From Burkholderiales bacterium (GTDB lineage Bacteria > Pseudomonadota > Gammaproteobacteria > Burkholderiales > JAEUOS01): DNA of 64,000 bases. Within the stretch, counting starts at the first letter, position 1; every line of letters starts with the position of its first letter. Position numbers and translations under genes: made by a program. This document shows positions 41,357 to 50,820 of the stretch, one piece after another. The notes below the pieces were generated by a model. The model saw nothing but the letters and a program-made list of their open reading frames with translations. It searched no databases and had not been told where the DNA came from. The stretch is from NCBI GenBank assembly GCA_947473125.1, contig CANJDH010000002.1:1-64000 (forward strand). The letters run 5' to 3'.

Positions 41357-43278
41357 GCGGCTTCCAGTTCGGCTGGTGCGAAGGCGGAGACCGCCATGTT
41401 CAGCGTCACGCACGTACCTTTCCCAGGGTGGCTGTCGACCAGCAAGTCCGCCCCGGCACGACGCGCCCGTTCACGCATGATCTTAAGCCCGACATGCAGC
41501 TCCGACTCCCCGGGGTTGGCCTCGCCTGCTGCTTCAAAGCCACGCCCGTTGTCGCGCACCACGAAGGTATACACCGGTCCGCGCTGGACCGTCACATCGA
41601 CCGTGTCCGCGCCGGCGTGCTTGCGCACGTTGGAGAGCGCCTCCTGGATGATGTGCAATACCTGCACCTGCGCCTCAGCCGGGATCGGCATCGCTTGTCC
41701 TTTTTCGACCAGGACCACGCGAATGCCGGTCTGCTGCTCGAACTTCTTGAGCGTGACGCGCAGCGCATGGCCGATGTCGGCATGGCTCGAGCGCGTCCGA
41801 AAATGCAGCAGAAGTTCACGCACATCGGCATAGCATTCGCGAACGCCGGCCTCGATCTCGTGGGTTGCGCCCTGGGCAGCCGTGCGGTCTTCGCGCTTCA
41901 TCGCGCTGCCGAGCATCTGCACCTGCAGATTGAGGAAGGCGAGCGACTGAGCAATGCTGTCGTGCAACTCCTGCGCCAGCAGGTTGCGCTCTTCGGAAAT
42001 CGCCATTTCCTTCTCGCGCGACACCAGCCTCTGGTTTTCGACCGCCACGCCAAGTTGCTGTGACAGGGTCGCAAGCAGGGTTTGTTCCCCCGTCGACATG
42101 ACGCGCGGTGTGCGGAAAAACAGGTTGAGCACGCCGAGCGTTTCGTTTTGCGCGCGGATCGGCACGGCCGACAGACTCGCAAAGCGCTGCTTGCGACAGG
42201 CATCGTGCGGCTCGGTGTAGTGCTGCAGGTCGGCCCAGTGGATCGGCACCTCCCCCGAGGCAGCCGTGCCGCAGGCGCATGCATCGACGCGGATGCAGTG
42301 CTCCTCGGCAATGAACTCATCCGGCAGGTTGCGACTGGCAAACAAATGCACTTGAGACCCTTCTGACGCGTCCGCACCGATGAAGCGTACCGCCCCGGCG
42401 TCGGCGCGAAATTCGGTCGTGATGCGCTCCAGAAAACCCCGGCACAAGGCGTCCAGCGCCTGCGGCTCGGCGAGGAACGCGCCGATCCCGTACAGCGCAG
42501 TAAGCTCGCCGTTGCGCTCGGCCAGGCTCTGGGTCTTTTGCGCAACCCGTGTTTCAAGGTTCTGGTACAGGTCGCGCAGGCGATCGGCCATGTCATTGAA
42601 GCCGCGCGCCAGCTGCCCGAATTCATCGCGCGATTCCACCGGCAGACACACGCTGAAATCGGCGCGGGCCATGCGCTCCATGCCCTCGCGCAGGCGCTGC
42701 ACCGGGCCGATGACGACCAGGAAGGCCAGGTAGATCAGCGCGATGGTGCCGGCGACCGCGAGGGCTACGAGCCCCAGCTGGAACAGGCGCAGGATATTGG
42801 TTGTGCTAGAAATACTTTTCTCGATGCGCAGCACGAGCTCGTTGATCGCCGCGACAAAGGCGCCAACCTCGCCCTTGCCAATGCTCGCAGCCGTACCGCC
42901 AGCGCGCATGACGGCAGCCGCACGGATCGGGCGCCAACGCGCCTCAACGTCGTGAAACAGCGCATCTATGGCGGCTTCCTTGGGCAGAAATAGTGGGCGC
43001 GCCGGATCGCCCAGACGCAGGGTGGTAAGGACGGCTTCGAAGTCGTGTACATCGCCGAGCAGCTCTTCGCGGACGCCGCGCTGCGGATCGTTCGACACGC
43101 CGTCCGCCAAAAAATAGGCGAGGCGGTAGGCGCGCATGCGCAGGCTGCCCGCATCGTTGATGGCCGCAGCACCGCCTTCGAGCTCCCATGACACGAGCAG
43201 GGTCATGCCGATCGACGTCAGCGCCACCACCAGAAAAAACACCTGAATCGCAATGATTTTTGCACTAAGCGTGCGCAT
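41353..43278 (-). CDS. narX: Nitrate/nitrite sensor histidine kinase
   Basis: A 641-residue membrane kinase. Two membrane helices flank a periplasmic domain with the P-box SLRMRAYRLAYFLADG that binds nitrate. A HAMP region (VIGPVQRLREGMERMARADF), a GAF-like/cysteine-containing module with CACGTA and PHDACRKQRFASLSAVPI, the HisKA_3 box LLAQELHDSIAQSLAFLNLQ (His acceptor) and an HATPase domain with DNGRGFEAAG follow. The ATG at 43278 is preferred over the one at 43320 because an FNR box sits just upstream of the latter and the N-terminal signal anchor begins at MRTLSAK. Confidence 0.9.
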   Translation of the reverse strand: MRTLSAKIIAIQVFFLVVALTSIGMTLLVSWELEGGAAAINDAGSLRMRAYRLAYFLADGVSNDPQRGVREELLGDVHDFEAVLTTLRLGDPARPLFLPKEAAIDALFHDVEARWRPIRAAAVMRAGGTAASIGKGEVGAFVAAINELVLRIEKSISSTTNILRLFQLGLVALAVAGTIALIYLAFLVVIGPVQRLREGMERMARADFSVCLPVESRDEFGQLARGFNDMADRLRDLYQNLETRVAQKTQSLAERNGELTALYGIGAFLAEPQALDALCRGFLERITTEFRADAGAVRFIGADASEGSQVHLFASRNLPDEFIAEEHCIRVDACACGTAASGEVPIHWADLQHYTEPHDACRKQRFASLSAVPIRAQNETLGVLNLFFRTPRVMSTGEQTLLATLSQQLGVAVENQRLVSREKEMAISEERNLLAQELHDSIAQSLAFLNLQVQMLGSAMKREDRTAAQGATHEIEAGVRECYADVRELLLHFRTRSSHADIGHALRVTLKKFEQQTGIRVVLVEKGQAMPIPAEAQVQVLHIIQEALSNVRKHAGADTVDVTVQRGPVYTFVVRDNGRGFEAAGEANPGESELHVGLKIMRERARRAGADLLVDSHPGKGTCVTLNMAVSAFAPAELEAA

Positions 43279-43342
43279 GGGCTGGGAGAATTGTGTGGCG
43301 AAAGCCGGTACGTGCAGCATGCGCCGGCGCCCACACCCTCTA

Positions 43343-43383
43343 TTGATCCACATCAAATGAGCGGCGGTTGAGAAGCTTACGAT
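43343..43383 (+). promoter_or_regulatory. FNR-type promoter of the plus-strand usp gene
   Basis: TTGATCCACATCAA at 43343-43356 is a perfect FNR box. TACGAT at 43378-43383 is a -10 hexamer at the spacing expected when FNR is centred at -41.5, giving a start near 43390, about 48 bases before the usp ATG. The box is also upstream of the divergent narX and could influence it. Confidence 0.75.
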
Positions 43384-43437
43384 TCTACCCATCTGATTCC
43401 AATTCCATTTCCGGCTCAACCCCCGCAGGAGGCACGT

Positions 43438-43875
43438 ATGTACAAGCACATTCTGGTTCCCACCGATGGCTCGAAGCTCTCGGACCGCGCGGTCAAGGAA
43501 GCGGCCGCCCTCGCCGCTGCACTCGGTGCCAAGCTGACCCTCCTCAATGTCGTGCCGGATCAAGTCTGGCCGATGTATGCCGAAAGCGCCGTGGTCATGG
43601 CGCAATACTCGCAAAAGCAACTCCGCGAGGAGAGCCGCGGCTACGCTGAAGACTTGCTTGCGAAGGCGGCCAAACGCGCCGGGGTGCCGGTAGCGACTCA
43701 ATTGGTCTTCAGCGATGTGCCCTACGATGCCATCGTGAAAACGGCGGCCAAGCTCAAGTGCGACCTGGTTGTCATGTCATCCCACGGACGGCGCGGCCTC
43801 TCCGGCTTCCTGCTCGGCAGCGAGACGCAAAAAGTGCTGACCCATTCCAAAGTACCGGTATTGGTGGTGCGCTAG
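43438..43875 (+). CDS. Universal stress protein (UspA family)
   Basis: A 145-residue Usp: MYKHILVPTDGSKLSDRAVK at the start and DLVVMSSHGRRGLSGFLLGSETQKVLTHSKVPVLVV at the end, with the nucleotide-binding G-2x-G-9x-G-S pattern. It is the first gene of a plus-strand cluster with a DksA-like protein and a hemerythrin protein and has a class II-like FNR promoter. This implies a role in surviving anaerobic or oxygen-shift stress. It is similar to, but distinct from, the usp gene at 38747. Confidence 0.93.
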   Translation: MYKHILVPTDGSKLSDRAVKEAAALAAALGAKLTLLNVVPDQVWPMYAESAVVMAQYSQKQLREESRGYAEDLLAKAAKRAGVPVATQLVFSDVPYDAIVKTAAKLKCDLVVMSSHGRRGLSGFLLGSETQKVLTHSKVPVLVVR

Positions 43876-43884
43876 GACAGTGCA

Positions 43885-44274
43885 ATGATGATGAAAGCCA
43901 AGATTCCGCACGCCTACGGCGTGCGTGCCCTGCGCCTGCGTCTTCTGGAACGCCGCGAACAGCTTGAACGCGAGATCAATTCCCATGTGTCGGCAGTACG
44001 TACCGACGCAGCACCCGAACCCGGCGGCGACGAGGCCGCACAGATCCAGCTGCATGAGGTGGACCTGGCAGAAGCGGAACGCGATACTGCCGAGTTGCGC
44101 AATATTCACGCCGCCCTGGCACGCATGGATAGCGGAGACTACGGTCAATGCATCCAATGCGGGGAACCGATACCGCACGCGCGGCTGCTGGCCAATCCGC
44201 ACGCTTTGCGTTGCGTGGCATGCGCCGCTGCCAGCGAACAGGCACATGGCCCAAGCCACGGTACGAGCCTGTAA
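43885..44274 (+). CDS. TraR/DksA-family zinc-finger protein
   Basis: A 129-residue protein with a long coiled-coil-forming helical region (RLRLLERREQLEREIN onward and LAEAERDTAELRNIHAALARMD) and a C-terminal zinc finger CIQC...CVAC. DksA-like proteins insert into the secondary channel of RNA polymerase to change promoter choice under stress. It lacks the conserved DxxDxA tip motif of true DksA, so function may differ. It begins nine bases after the usp stop. Confidence 0.83.
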   Translation: MMMKAKIPHAYGVRALRLRLLERREQLEREINSHVSAVRTDAAPEPGGDEAAQIQLHEVDLAEAERDTAELRNIHAALARMDSGDYGQCIQCGEPIPHARLLANPHALRCVACAAASEQAHGPSHGTSL

Positions 44275-44305
44275 TCAGCTACGCCAACCCGCCCTGCCCT
44301 CACCC

Positions 44306-44902
44306 ATGGATCACTACCCCGCCGGCTGCGCATTGATACGCGACGAGCATCGCACGCTGGCCGCGCTGCTACATGCGTTGCGCCACCTGGTGCGGGAGTT
44401 GCGCGGCGGGCACACCAAGGCCGACTTCACGCTGCTGCGCGCGATCGTCTACTACATCGATGCCTACCCCGAACGCATGCACCACCCGAAGGAAGAACTG
44501 CACCTGTTTACGGCGCTCGAACGGCGCACCCACGAGGCCGATGCCGACATTCGCGTCCTGCGCAACGAACACGAGAACGGCGCGCGCCTGATCCGTGACC
44601 TCGGACACCAGCTATTGCGCTACGAGCACGAAGGTGCTACCGGATTTGCCATGTTTGCAGCCGCCGTAGAAGCTTACGCAAGCTTCTACTACCAGCATAT
44701 GGAGCGCGAGGAAAACCACATCATCCCGCTGGCACTGCGCCATTTGACGCCCGAGGACTGGGGCGCCATCGACGCTGCATTTGCCGAGAACCACGACCCG
44801 CTCAAGGGGGTCGATGAAAAGCAGTTTCGCGACCTGTTCTCGCGCATTGTCAACCTCGCGCCGGCCCCGATCGGGGTTGGTGCGGCGTCAAGGACGGCCT
44901 GA
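44306..44902 (+). CDS. Hemerythrin-domain protein
   Basis: A 198-residue four-helix bundle with a diiron-type set of ligands: IRDEHRTLAALLH, RMHHPKEELHLFTALE, LRNEHENGARLIRD and FYYQHMEREENHIIPLALRHLTPEDW, the DUF542/hemerythrin pattern seen in proteins that bind iron and respond to O2 or NO. The ATG at 44306 is chosen; longer starts overlap the DksA-like gene and are not family-like. It is the third gene of the FNR-linked usp cluster. Confidence 0.85.
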   Translation: MDHYPAGCALIRDEHRTLAALLHALRHLVRELRGGHTKADFTLLRAIVYYIDAYPERMHHPKEELHLFTALERRTHEADADIRVLRNEHENGARLIRDLGHQLLRYEHEGATGFAMFAAAVEAYASFYYQHMEREENHIIPLALRHLTPEDWGAIDAAFAENHDPLKGVDEKQFRDLFSRIVNLAPAPIGVGAASRTA

Positions 44903-44923
44903 CGGCTTCATCGCCGCCACAAC

Positions 44924-45214
44924 TCAGCCGCACGCCCCCTGTTTCGGGCAGCCTTCGGGCCGTGCCGCTGCCTCTAGCGTGCAGCGGTTCACTTCCCACG
45001 GCGAACGCGCCAAAAACACGCTCAGCGACGAAGAGCTGATGCCGACTCCCCAGAAGCCGAAAAAGCCGATCGTATAAGCACCCAGACGGCTGATCTCGAG
45101 GTGCTCGCCAAACAGCCAGAATTCCTGCGGATCAAACAACGAGAAAAACACGCCGGTCGCCGCTGCCGCGACCAGAAACGCAGGCCACAACACCCACATG
45201 ATTCTCTGTGCCAT
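44924..45214 (-). CDS. Small two-helix membrane protein at the end of the cco operon
   Basis: A 96-residue protein with two hydrophobic segments (MWVLWPAFLVAAAATGVFF and LGAYTIGFFGFWGVGISSSSLSVFL) and a polar Cys-containing C-terminus (CTLEAAARPEGCPKQGAC). I do not recognise a named family. It follows fixH on the same strand after a 69-base gap, so it may be the last gene of the cbb3 operon and act in oxidase assembly or stability. Confidence 0.6.
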   Translation of the reverse strand: MAQRIMWVLWPAFLVAAAATGVFFSLFDPQEFWLFGEHLEISRLGAYTIGFFGFWGVGISSSSLSVFLARSPWEVNRCTLEAAARPEGCPKQGACG

Positions 45215-45283
45215 GCTTGTCTCCTGGGGTTTTGTTTGTTGTAAGTCTTCAATCTGCTGCGGCTGCCGAGCGCGCCAACCGGT

Positions 45284-45817
45284 TCACGACGACACGCTCG
45301 TGAGCTGCATCGGGCGGCCGGGAAGCCATTGGCCGGTCAGACGCCAGTCGCCCTGCTCCAACGTGACCAACCAGCGCCCGCCCGCGGTGGTGTTTCCTAC
45401 TGCCACTTCAAGGCGGCCTTCGTAGATCCCCGGTTGAACCTGGTTCAGCACCAGCTTGCGATCCTGCCCCGCGCGGGTCGGGTGGACCAGGCGCAACGAC
45501 AAGCTGGCCGGCGCGGCACTCTCACCCTTGAGCACAATGCGCAGGCGGCCGATGCCAGCAGCGCCCTCGCCGGCAACATACGAGCCGGTGGCAGACAGCC
45601 CGCGGGTGGTCGCATGCTGGTCACGCGCCAGATCCTTGTTGATCATCAGGCCTTGCTTGTAATAGTCGTCGGCCACGAGCCCGTCAGAGGAGCGGAATGC
45701 CATCGTGGTGGTGATGAGCCCGGCAACAATGACTGCCGCAGGCCCGGACATCAGGAGCCAAGGCCAGGGCTCCCGATACCAGGGTTGGACGGGTTGCTTG
45801 ATCTGGATGGTGTTCAT
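45284..45817 (-). CDS. fixH: FixH-family protein of the cbb3 oxidase assembly locus
   Basis: A 177-residue protein with an N-terminal membrane helix (PWPWLLMSGPAAVIVAGLITTTMAF) followed by a periplasmic beta-rich domain with DDYYKQGLMINKDLARD. FixH/CcoH proteins help assemble cbb3 oxidase. It lies 13 bases after ccoG on the same strand. A histidine/cysteine metal-binding site is not evident. Confidence 0.85.
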   Translation of the reverse strand: MNTIQIKQPVQPWYREPWPWLLMSGPAAVIVAGLITTTMAFRSSDGLVADDYYKQGLMINKDLARDQHATTRGLSATGSYVAGEGAAGIGRLRIVLKGESAAPASLSLRLVHPTRAGQDRKLVLNQVQPGIYEGRLEVAVGNTTAGGRWLVTLEQGDWRLTGQWLPGRPMQLTSVSS

Positions 45818-45829
45818 GGGCTGACTCTC

Positions 45830-47287
45830 CTAACGGGGCACCAGGAAGGTGGCCTTTTCATGCACAAAAATGGCTTCGTGGTTGATCGCACGAATGTCAA
45901 ATTCGATCCGGTTGGAACCTTTTTGCCCGGCACCCTGCGGCACACGCACGCGCAGCGGCACGGTCTTGGCACTGGCGCCGGGAACCTCAGCGATCCGTTC
46001 CGATGCTATTTCAATGCCCGGGATGCCCTTGACCGAGATCTCGTAGCGGTGAAAGGCCTCCTGGGTATTCATCAGGCGCAGGGTGTAGACGTTTTCGACG
46101 ATGCCATCTTCGACGACGCGCGCAAGCGCGCCACGATCACGAATCACATCGACCTTGAGGGGAACGCGCACCCAGAGCGCGACCAGAAATGCGCTGACGA
46201 TGGCAACCAGGATGCCGGTGTAAATTAGGGTGCGCGGGCGCAGCACGTGGCGCCAGATCTGCTCGGGGCTCCAGTGGTTCTTGATGCCGTTCTCGGTCGA
46301 GTAGCGGATCAGCCCCTTGGCGTAGCCCATCTTGTCCATCACCTGGTCGCATCCGTCGATGCAGGCGGCGCAGCCGATGCATTCGTACTGCAGCCCCTGG
46401 CGAATGTCGATGCCGGTCGGGCACACTTGGACGCAGATCCCGCAATCGACGCAATCCCCCAGGCCGGCGGCTTTCGGGTCCACCTTGCGGCCGCGCGAGC
46501 CGCGCGGATCACCACGCTCGGCGTCGTAGGTGATGATCATGGTGTCCTTGTCGAACATCGAACTCTGGAAGCGCGCGTACGGACACATGTATTTGCACAC
46601 CTGCTCGCGCATCCAACCGGCATTGCCGTAGGTGGCAAAGCCGTAAAAGAAAATCCAGAACGTCTCCCAAGGACCCAGGGTCCAGGTGACAAACTCGCCG
46701 GCCAGCGTACGGATCGGCGTGAAGTAACCAACGAAGGTAAACCCGGTCCAGAGTGCGACCAGGATCCAGACTGCGTGCTTGGCGCCTTTCTTGGCCACCT
46801 TTTCGATGCCGCTTGATTGCTTGTCGAGGCGCATGCGTGCCACGCGGTCGCCTTCGATCTTGCGCTCGATCCACATGAAAATCTCGGTATAGACCGTTTG
46901 CGGGCACGCGTAGCCGCAAAACAGGCGGCCCGCCACCGCAGTAAACAGGAACAGGGCATAGGCCGAGATAATCAGCACGGCAGTCAGGAAAATGAAATCC
47001 TGCGGCCAGAGCACCATGCCGAAAATATAGAACTTGCGTGACGCCAGGTCGAACAGCACCGCCTGGCGCCCGTTCCAGGTCAACCAGGCGCTGCCATAGA
47101 ACAGTAATTGGGTAAACCACACCAGCGTCCAGCGCCAGCCGGCGAACCAGCCATGTACGGCACGCGGGTAGATCTTTTGCCGTACCTCGTACAGCGCTTC
47201 TTCCACTTCAGCGGACAGATTGATGCGTTGCAGGGGTACGGCCGGCGCGTCAACAATAAGACTCGCCGGTGGAGAAGAAGCGTTCAC
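45830..47287 (-). CDS. ccoG: CcoG/FixG cytochrome c oxidase accessory protein (iron-sulfur membrane protein)
   Basis: A 485-residue membrane protein with about five helices and ferredoxin-like clusters: FCGYACPQTVYTEIFMWIER, then CVDCGICVQVCPTGIDIRQG and CIGCAACIDGCDQVMDKM. CcoG reduces copper for insertion into the oxidase. The C-terminal part is a periplasmic Ig-like domain. It starts soon after the ccoP stop. Confidence 0.93.
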   Translation of the reverse strand: MNASSPPASLIVDAPAVPLQRINLSAEVEEALYEVRQKIYPRAVHGWFAGWRWTLVWFTQLLFYGSAWLTWNGRQAVLFDLASRKFYIFGMVLWPQDFIFLTAVLIISAYALFLFTAVAGRLFCGYACPQTVYTEIFMWIERKIEGDRVARMRLDKQSSGIEKVAKKGAKHAVWILVALWTGFTFVGYFTPIRTLAGEFVTWTLGPWETFWIFFYGFATYGNAGWMREQVCKYMCPYARFQSSMFDKDTMIITYDAERGDPRGSRGRKVDPKAAGLGDCVDCGICVQVCPTGIDIRQGLQYECIGCAACIDGCDQVMDKMGYAKGLIRYSTENGIKNHWSPEQIWRHVLRPRTLIYTGILVAIVSAFLVALWVRVPLKVDVIRDRGALARVVEDGIVENVYTLRLMNTQEAFHRYEISVKGIPGIEIASERIAEVPGASAKTVPLRVRVPQGAGQKGSNRIEFDIRAINHEAIFVHEKATFLVPR

Positions 47288-47308
47288 GTGGCGAAACTCG
47301 CTTTGACG

Positions 47309-48241
47309 CTACTTGCCGACGGGCGCGGCGGCGGGCTGGTTCGACAGGCTCCATACGTAGGCGGCCAGCACATGGACCTTGGCGTCGCCGAGAAACTCCT
47401 GGTGCGCAGGCATCACGTTGTTGCGTCCCTTCGAGATGGTCTCGACGATGTTTTCGGCGCCGCCGCCGTACAGCCAGACCTTGTCGGTCAAATTCGGGGC
47501 GCCCAAGGCCGCATTGCCTTTGCCGTCGGCACCATGGCACGCGGCGCACACCCCGAATTTGGCTTTCCCCTGCGCGGCACGGATCGAATCGTGTGCGCTG
47601 CCCGACAAGGTGAGTACATAGTGGGCGACATTCTTGACGTCTTCGTCACCACCCAGCGCCGCGCCTAGCGCCGGCATCTGGCCGTTGCGTCCGTTCATGA
47701 TCGATTGCTTGATGAGTTCCGGGGTGCCACCCCACAGCCAGTCGTTGTCGGCAAGGCTCGGGAAGCCTTTGCTGCCGCGCGCATCAGACCCGTGGCACTG
47801 CGCACAATAATTGAGGAACAGCCGCTCACCGATGGCACGCGCCTGCGGGTCGGCGGCGACCGCCTTGAGGTCCTTGGCAAGGAACTGCTTGAACAGCGGG
47901 CCATATTCCGCCTCGGCCTTGGCCATCTCTTCGCTGTGCTCGCCCGCGGAACTCCATGCGAGGTTGCCCTTGAACGACCCGAGGCCCGGATACAGGAACA
48001 GGTAGCCGACCGAAAAGAAAATGGTCAGGTAAAACAACCACATCCACCAGCGCGGCAGAGGATTGTTGAGCTCGGTGATGTCCTCGTCCCACACATGGCC
48101 GCTGGTCACGGTCTGTCCCTGGGCATCCTTGACCACCCTGCGGGTTGAGAGCGACCACAGCAATGCGATGCAGGCCAGAATGCTGATGACCGTGATCGCG
48201 GCAACGTAGACATTCCAGAATTCGCTGACAAAATCAGCCAT
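47309..48241 (-). CDS. ccoP: cbb3-type cytochrome c oxidase subunit III (diheme c)
   Basis: A 310-residue protein with N-terminal membrane helices (WMWLFYLTIFFSVGYLFLYPG region) and two c-type heme motifs, CAQCHGSD and CAACHGAD, each followed by a Met ligand region. It passes electrons from periplasmic carriers to CcoO. The gene is followed by ccoG and preceded by ccoQ with only two bases between. The N-terminal helix may carry an alternative start. Confidence 0.95.
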   Translation of the reverse strand: MADFVSEFWNVYVAAITVISILACIALLWSLSTRRVVKDAQGQTVTSGHVWDEDITELNNPLPRWWMWLFYLTIFFSVGYLFLYPGLGSFKGNLAWSSAGEHSEEMAKAEAEYGPLFKQFLAKDLKAVAADPQARAIGERLFLNYCAQCHGSDARGSKGFPSLADNDWLWGGTPELIKQSIMNGRNGQMPALGAALGGDEDVKNVAHYVLTLSGSAHDSIRAAQGKAKFGVCAACHGADGKGNAALGAPNLTDKVWLYGGGAENIVETISKGRNNVMPAHQEFLGDAKVHVLAAYVWSLSNQPAAAPVGK

Positions 48242-48243
48242 GA

Positions 48244-48414
48244 CTATTCCTTCCTTCCATCGGGCCCGGCATCGTTCTCGGTGAACGGAACCAGTGCTGC
48301 TTGTTCGAAGTTGTTGCGGTTGCGCGGGCTCACGGCCCAGGCGATGATGGCGAGGAAAATCAGGAAGCTGAGTACCGTGATCGCCGAACGCAGGGTGTTG
48401 ATGTCCAATTCCAT
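48244..48414 (-). CDS. ccoQ: cbb3-type cytochrome c oxidase subunit CcoQ
   Basis: A 56-residue single-span membrane protein. It starts MELDINTLRSAITVLSFLIF, with the membrane helix continuing as LAIIAWAVSP, then a basic-polar tail (RNRNNFEQAALVPFTEN). It sits between ccoO and ccoP on the minus strand, as in other cbb3 operons, and stabilises the complex. Confidence 0.88.
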   Translation of the reverse strand: MELDINTLRSAITVLSFLIFLAIIAWAVSPRNRNNFEQAALVPFTENDAGPDGRKE

Positions 48415-48426
48415 ATCGGTGCTCCT

Positions 48427-49107
48427 TTAGCGCGCTGTCGGCTGGGCTGCTGCGGTATTGACGGGAGCTGCAGTACCCGCCGCTTTGGCCGGTGCCCCGC
48501 GTGATTTGATCGACGCACCCAGGACCTGGATGTAGGCGATCAGCGCATCGAGTTCGGTTTTGCCGGCAACCTCTTTCTCCGCGCCGGCAATCTCGGCATC
48601 GCTGTACGGCACGCCAACGATACGAAGCGCACGCATGCGCGGCGGCATGTCGGACGGCGTCACATTACTCTTGGCCAGCCACGGGTAAGCTGGCATGTTC
48701 GACTCCGGCACCACATCACGCGGATTGTTGAAATGAATGCGGTGCCATTCGTCACTGTAGCGGCCGCCAACCCGGTGCAGGTCGGGGCCGGTGCGCTTGC
48801 TGCCCCACTGGAACGGATGATCGTAAACAAACTCGCCGGCCACCGAATAATGGCCGTAGCGCTCGGTTTCGGCGCGGAACGGGCGAATCATCTGCGAGTG
48901 GCAGTTGTAGCAGCCTTCGCGCAGGTAGATGTCGCGCCCGGCCAATTGCAGCGCGGTATAGGGCTTGAGGCCCGCCACCGGTTCGGTCGTCGATTTCTGA
49001 AAATAGAGAGGCACGATTTCGACCAGACCGCCGACGCTCACGGTCAGCACCACCAGGAGGGCCATCAGGCCGATGTTCTTTTCGATCAGTTCATGGTTGA
49101 ATTTCAT
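48427..49107 (-). CDS. ccoO: cbb3-type cytochrome c oxidase subunit II (monoheme c)
   Basis: A 226-residue membrane-anchored cytochrome c. The N-terminal anchor is [26 protein letters not shown], the heme motif is [16 protein letters not shown], and the [26 protein letters not shown] region is typical. The distal Met ligand lies in [10 protein letters not shown]. It is co-transcribed with ccoN and separated from it by 12 bases. Confidence 0.95.
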   Translation of the reverse strand: MKFNHELIEKNIGLMALLVVLTVSVGGLVEIVPLYFQKSTTEPVAGLKPYTALQLAGRDIYLREGCYNCHSQMIRPFRAETERYGHYSVAGEFVYDHPFQWGSKRTGPDLHRVGGRYSDEWHRIHFNNPRDVVPESNMPAYPWLAKSNVTPSDMPPRMRALRIVGVPYSDAEIAGAEKEVAGKTELDALIAYIQVLGASIKSRGAPAKAAGTAAPVNTAAAQPTAR

Positions 49108-49119
49108 GATGGTCCTCGT

Positions 49120-50598
49120 TCAGGCCTTGGCCAGAGTTGGTGTGGGGCCATGCGCATCAACGGGCGCGGGCACCACGGCATTGACCGATGTGCCCTGGGC
49201 GATGGTCTTGAACACGTTGTAGGCCATCAGCAACATGCCTCCCAGGTAGAGCACGCCGCCGGCAAGCCGGATCACGTAGTAGGGAAAGGTTGCCTTGACG
49301 CTCTCGACGAAGGTGTAGGTCAGGGTACCGTCGCTGTTGACGGCGCGCCACATCAGACCCTGCATGACGCCGGCGATCCACATCGCGGCGATGTACAGCA
49401 CGATGCCGACAGTGGCGATCCAGAAATGCAGTTCGATCAGCTTGACGCTGTACATCTCCTTCTGGCCGAACAGTTTCGGGATCAGGAAGTAGATCGACCC
49501 CATCGCCACCAGGCCGACCCAGCCGAGCGCACCCGAGTGCACGTGGCCGACGGTCCAGTCGGTGTAATGCGACAGCGCGTTGACGGTCTTGATCGCCATC
49601 ATCGGCCCTTCAAAGGTGCTCATGCCGTAGAACGACAGCGACACGATCAGGAATTTCAGGATCGGGTCGGAACGCAGCTTGTGCCACGCGCCCGACAGCG
49701 TCATGATGCCGTTGATCATGCCGCCCCACGAGGGCGCCAGCAGGATCAATGAAAACAGCATGCCCAGCGACTGGGTCCAGTCCGGCAACGCCGTGTAGTG
49801 CAAATGGTGCGGACCGGCCCACATGTAGGTGAAGATCAACGCCCAGAAGTGGACAATCGAGAGTCGGTACGAATAGATCGGACGGCCGGCCTGCTTCGGG
49901 ATGAAGTAGTACATCATGCCGAGGAAGCCGGCGGTGAGGAAGAAGCCCACGGCGTTGTGCCCATACCACCACTGCACCATCGCGTCCTGCACGCCGGCAT
50001 ACGCGGAATACGATTTTAGGAAGCTCACCGGGATTGCCGCGCTGTTGACGATATGCAACAGGGCCACCGTCAGGATGAAGGCGCCAAAAAACCAGTTGGC
50101 GACATAGATGTGCGGGATCTTGCGCTTGACGATGGTGCCGAAGAACACTACCGCGTAGGACACCCAGACCACCGCGATCAGGATGTCGATCGGCCATTCA
50201 AGCTCGGCATATTCCTTGCCCTGGGTGTAACCCAGCGGCAACGAGATGGCGGCGGCCAGGATGACCAGTTGCCAGCCCCAGAATGTAAAGGCCGCGAGGC
50301 CCGGTGCAAACAGCGGCGCGTGGCAGGTTCGCTGCACCACGTAGTAGGAGGTGGCAAACAGCGAGCAGCCGCCGAATGCGAAAATCACCGCGTTGGTGTG
50401 CAGTGGGCGCAGCCGCCCGTACGACAACCAGGGAATGCCGAAGTTGAGTTCCGGAAACGCCAGTTGCGAGGCGATGATCACCCCGACCAGCATGCCGACG
50501 ACGCCCCAGACCACGGTCATCACGGCGAATTGGCGAACTACCTTGTAGTGATATGTCTCCGGGACATTCCCGGCTGTACTGCTCCCCGCTTGCGTCAT
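49120..50598 (-). CDS. ccoN: cbb3-type cytochrome c oxidase subunit I (catalytic)
   Basis: A 492-residue heme-copper oxidase subunit with 12 predicted helices, holding heme b, heme b3 and CuB and reducing O2 at very low concentration. The metal-ligand stretches include [36 protein letters not shown] and [17 protein letters not shown]. Upstream is a perfect FNR box, so microaerobic induction is expected. It starts the ccoNOQPG-fixH operon. Confidence 0.96.
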   Translation of the reverse strand: MTQAGSSTAGNVPETYHYKVVRQFAVMTVVWGVVGMLVGVIIASQLAFPELNFGIPWLSYGRLRPLHTNAVIFAFGGCSLFATSYYVVQRTCHAPLFAPGLAAFTFWGWQLVILAAAISLPLGYTQGKEYAELEWPIDILIAVVWVSYAVVFFGTIVKRKIPHIYVANWFFGAFILTVALLHIVNSAAIPVSFLKSYSAYAGVQDAMVQWWYGHNAVGFFLTAGFLGMMYYFIPKQAGRPIYSYRLSIVHFWALIFTYMWAGPHHLHYTALPDWTQSLGMLFSLILLAPSWGGMINGIMTLSGAWHKLRSDPILKFLIVSLSFYGMSTFEGPMMAIKTVNALSHYTDWTVGHVHSGALGWVGLVAMGSIYFLIPKLFGQKEMYSVKLIELHFWIATVGIVLYIAAMWIAGVMQGLMWRAVNSDGTLTYTFVESVKATFPYYVIRLAGGVLYLGGMLLMAYNVFKTIAQGTSVNAVVPAPVDAHGPTPTLAKA

Positions 50599-50640
50599 TG
50601 CACAAACTCCCCCATAAGCTGTGACCCAGCCTGTGATGCG

Positions 50641-50681
50641 ACTTTAGGGGGCGGGGAAATCGGTCATTTGATCTTGATCAA
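50641..50681 (-). promoter_or_regulatory. FNR-type promoter of ccoN
   Basis: TTGATCTTGATCAA at 50668-50681 is a perfect FNR box. The minus-strand hexamer TAAAGT at 50641-50646 sits at the class II spacing, giving a start near 50634 and a leader of about 36 bases before the ccoN ATG. The rest of the 220-base gap up to ccoS holds one copy of the TTGGTGGGGGC element and no gene. Confidence 0.75.
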
Positions 50682-50820
50682 ACCGGGTGTAATTAGCGTC
50701 CGGGGACAGGAAAACGAGAGTGAAGATGGCCTGAAACCCTTGGCGGGAGAGCCTTGCAGGCATTCGATGGACTGGAAGTGTTGGTGGGGGCGGGTTTCCA
50801 GACGCTGTGTTCTCGAAAAA

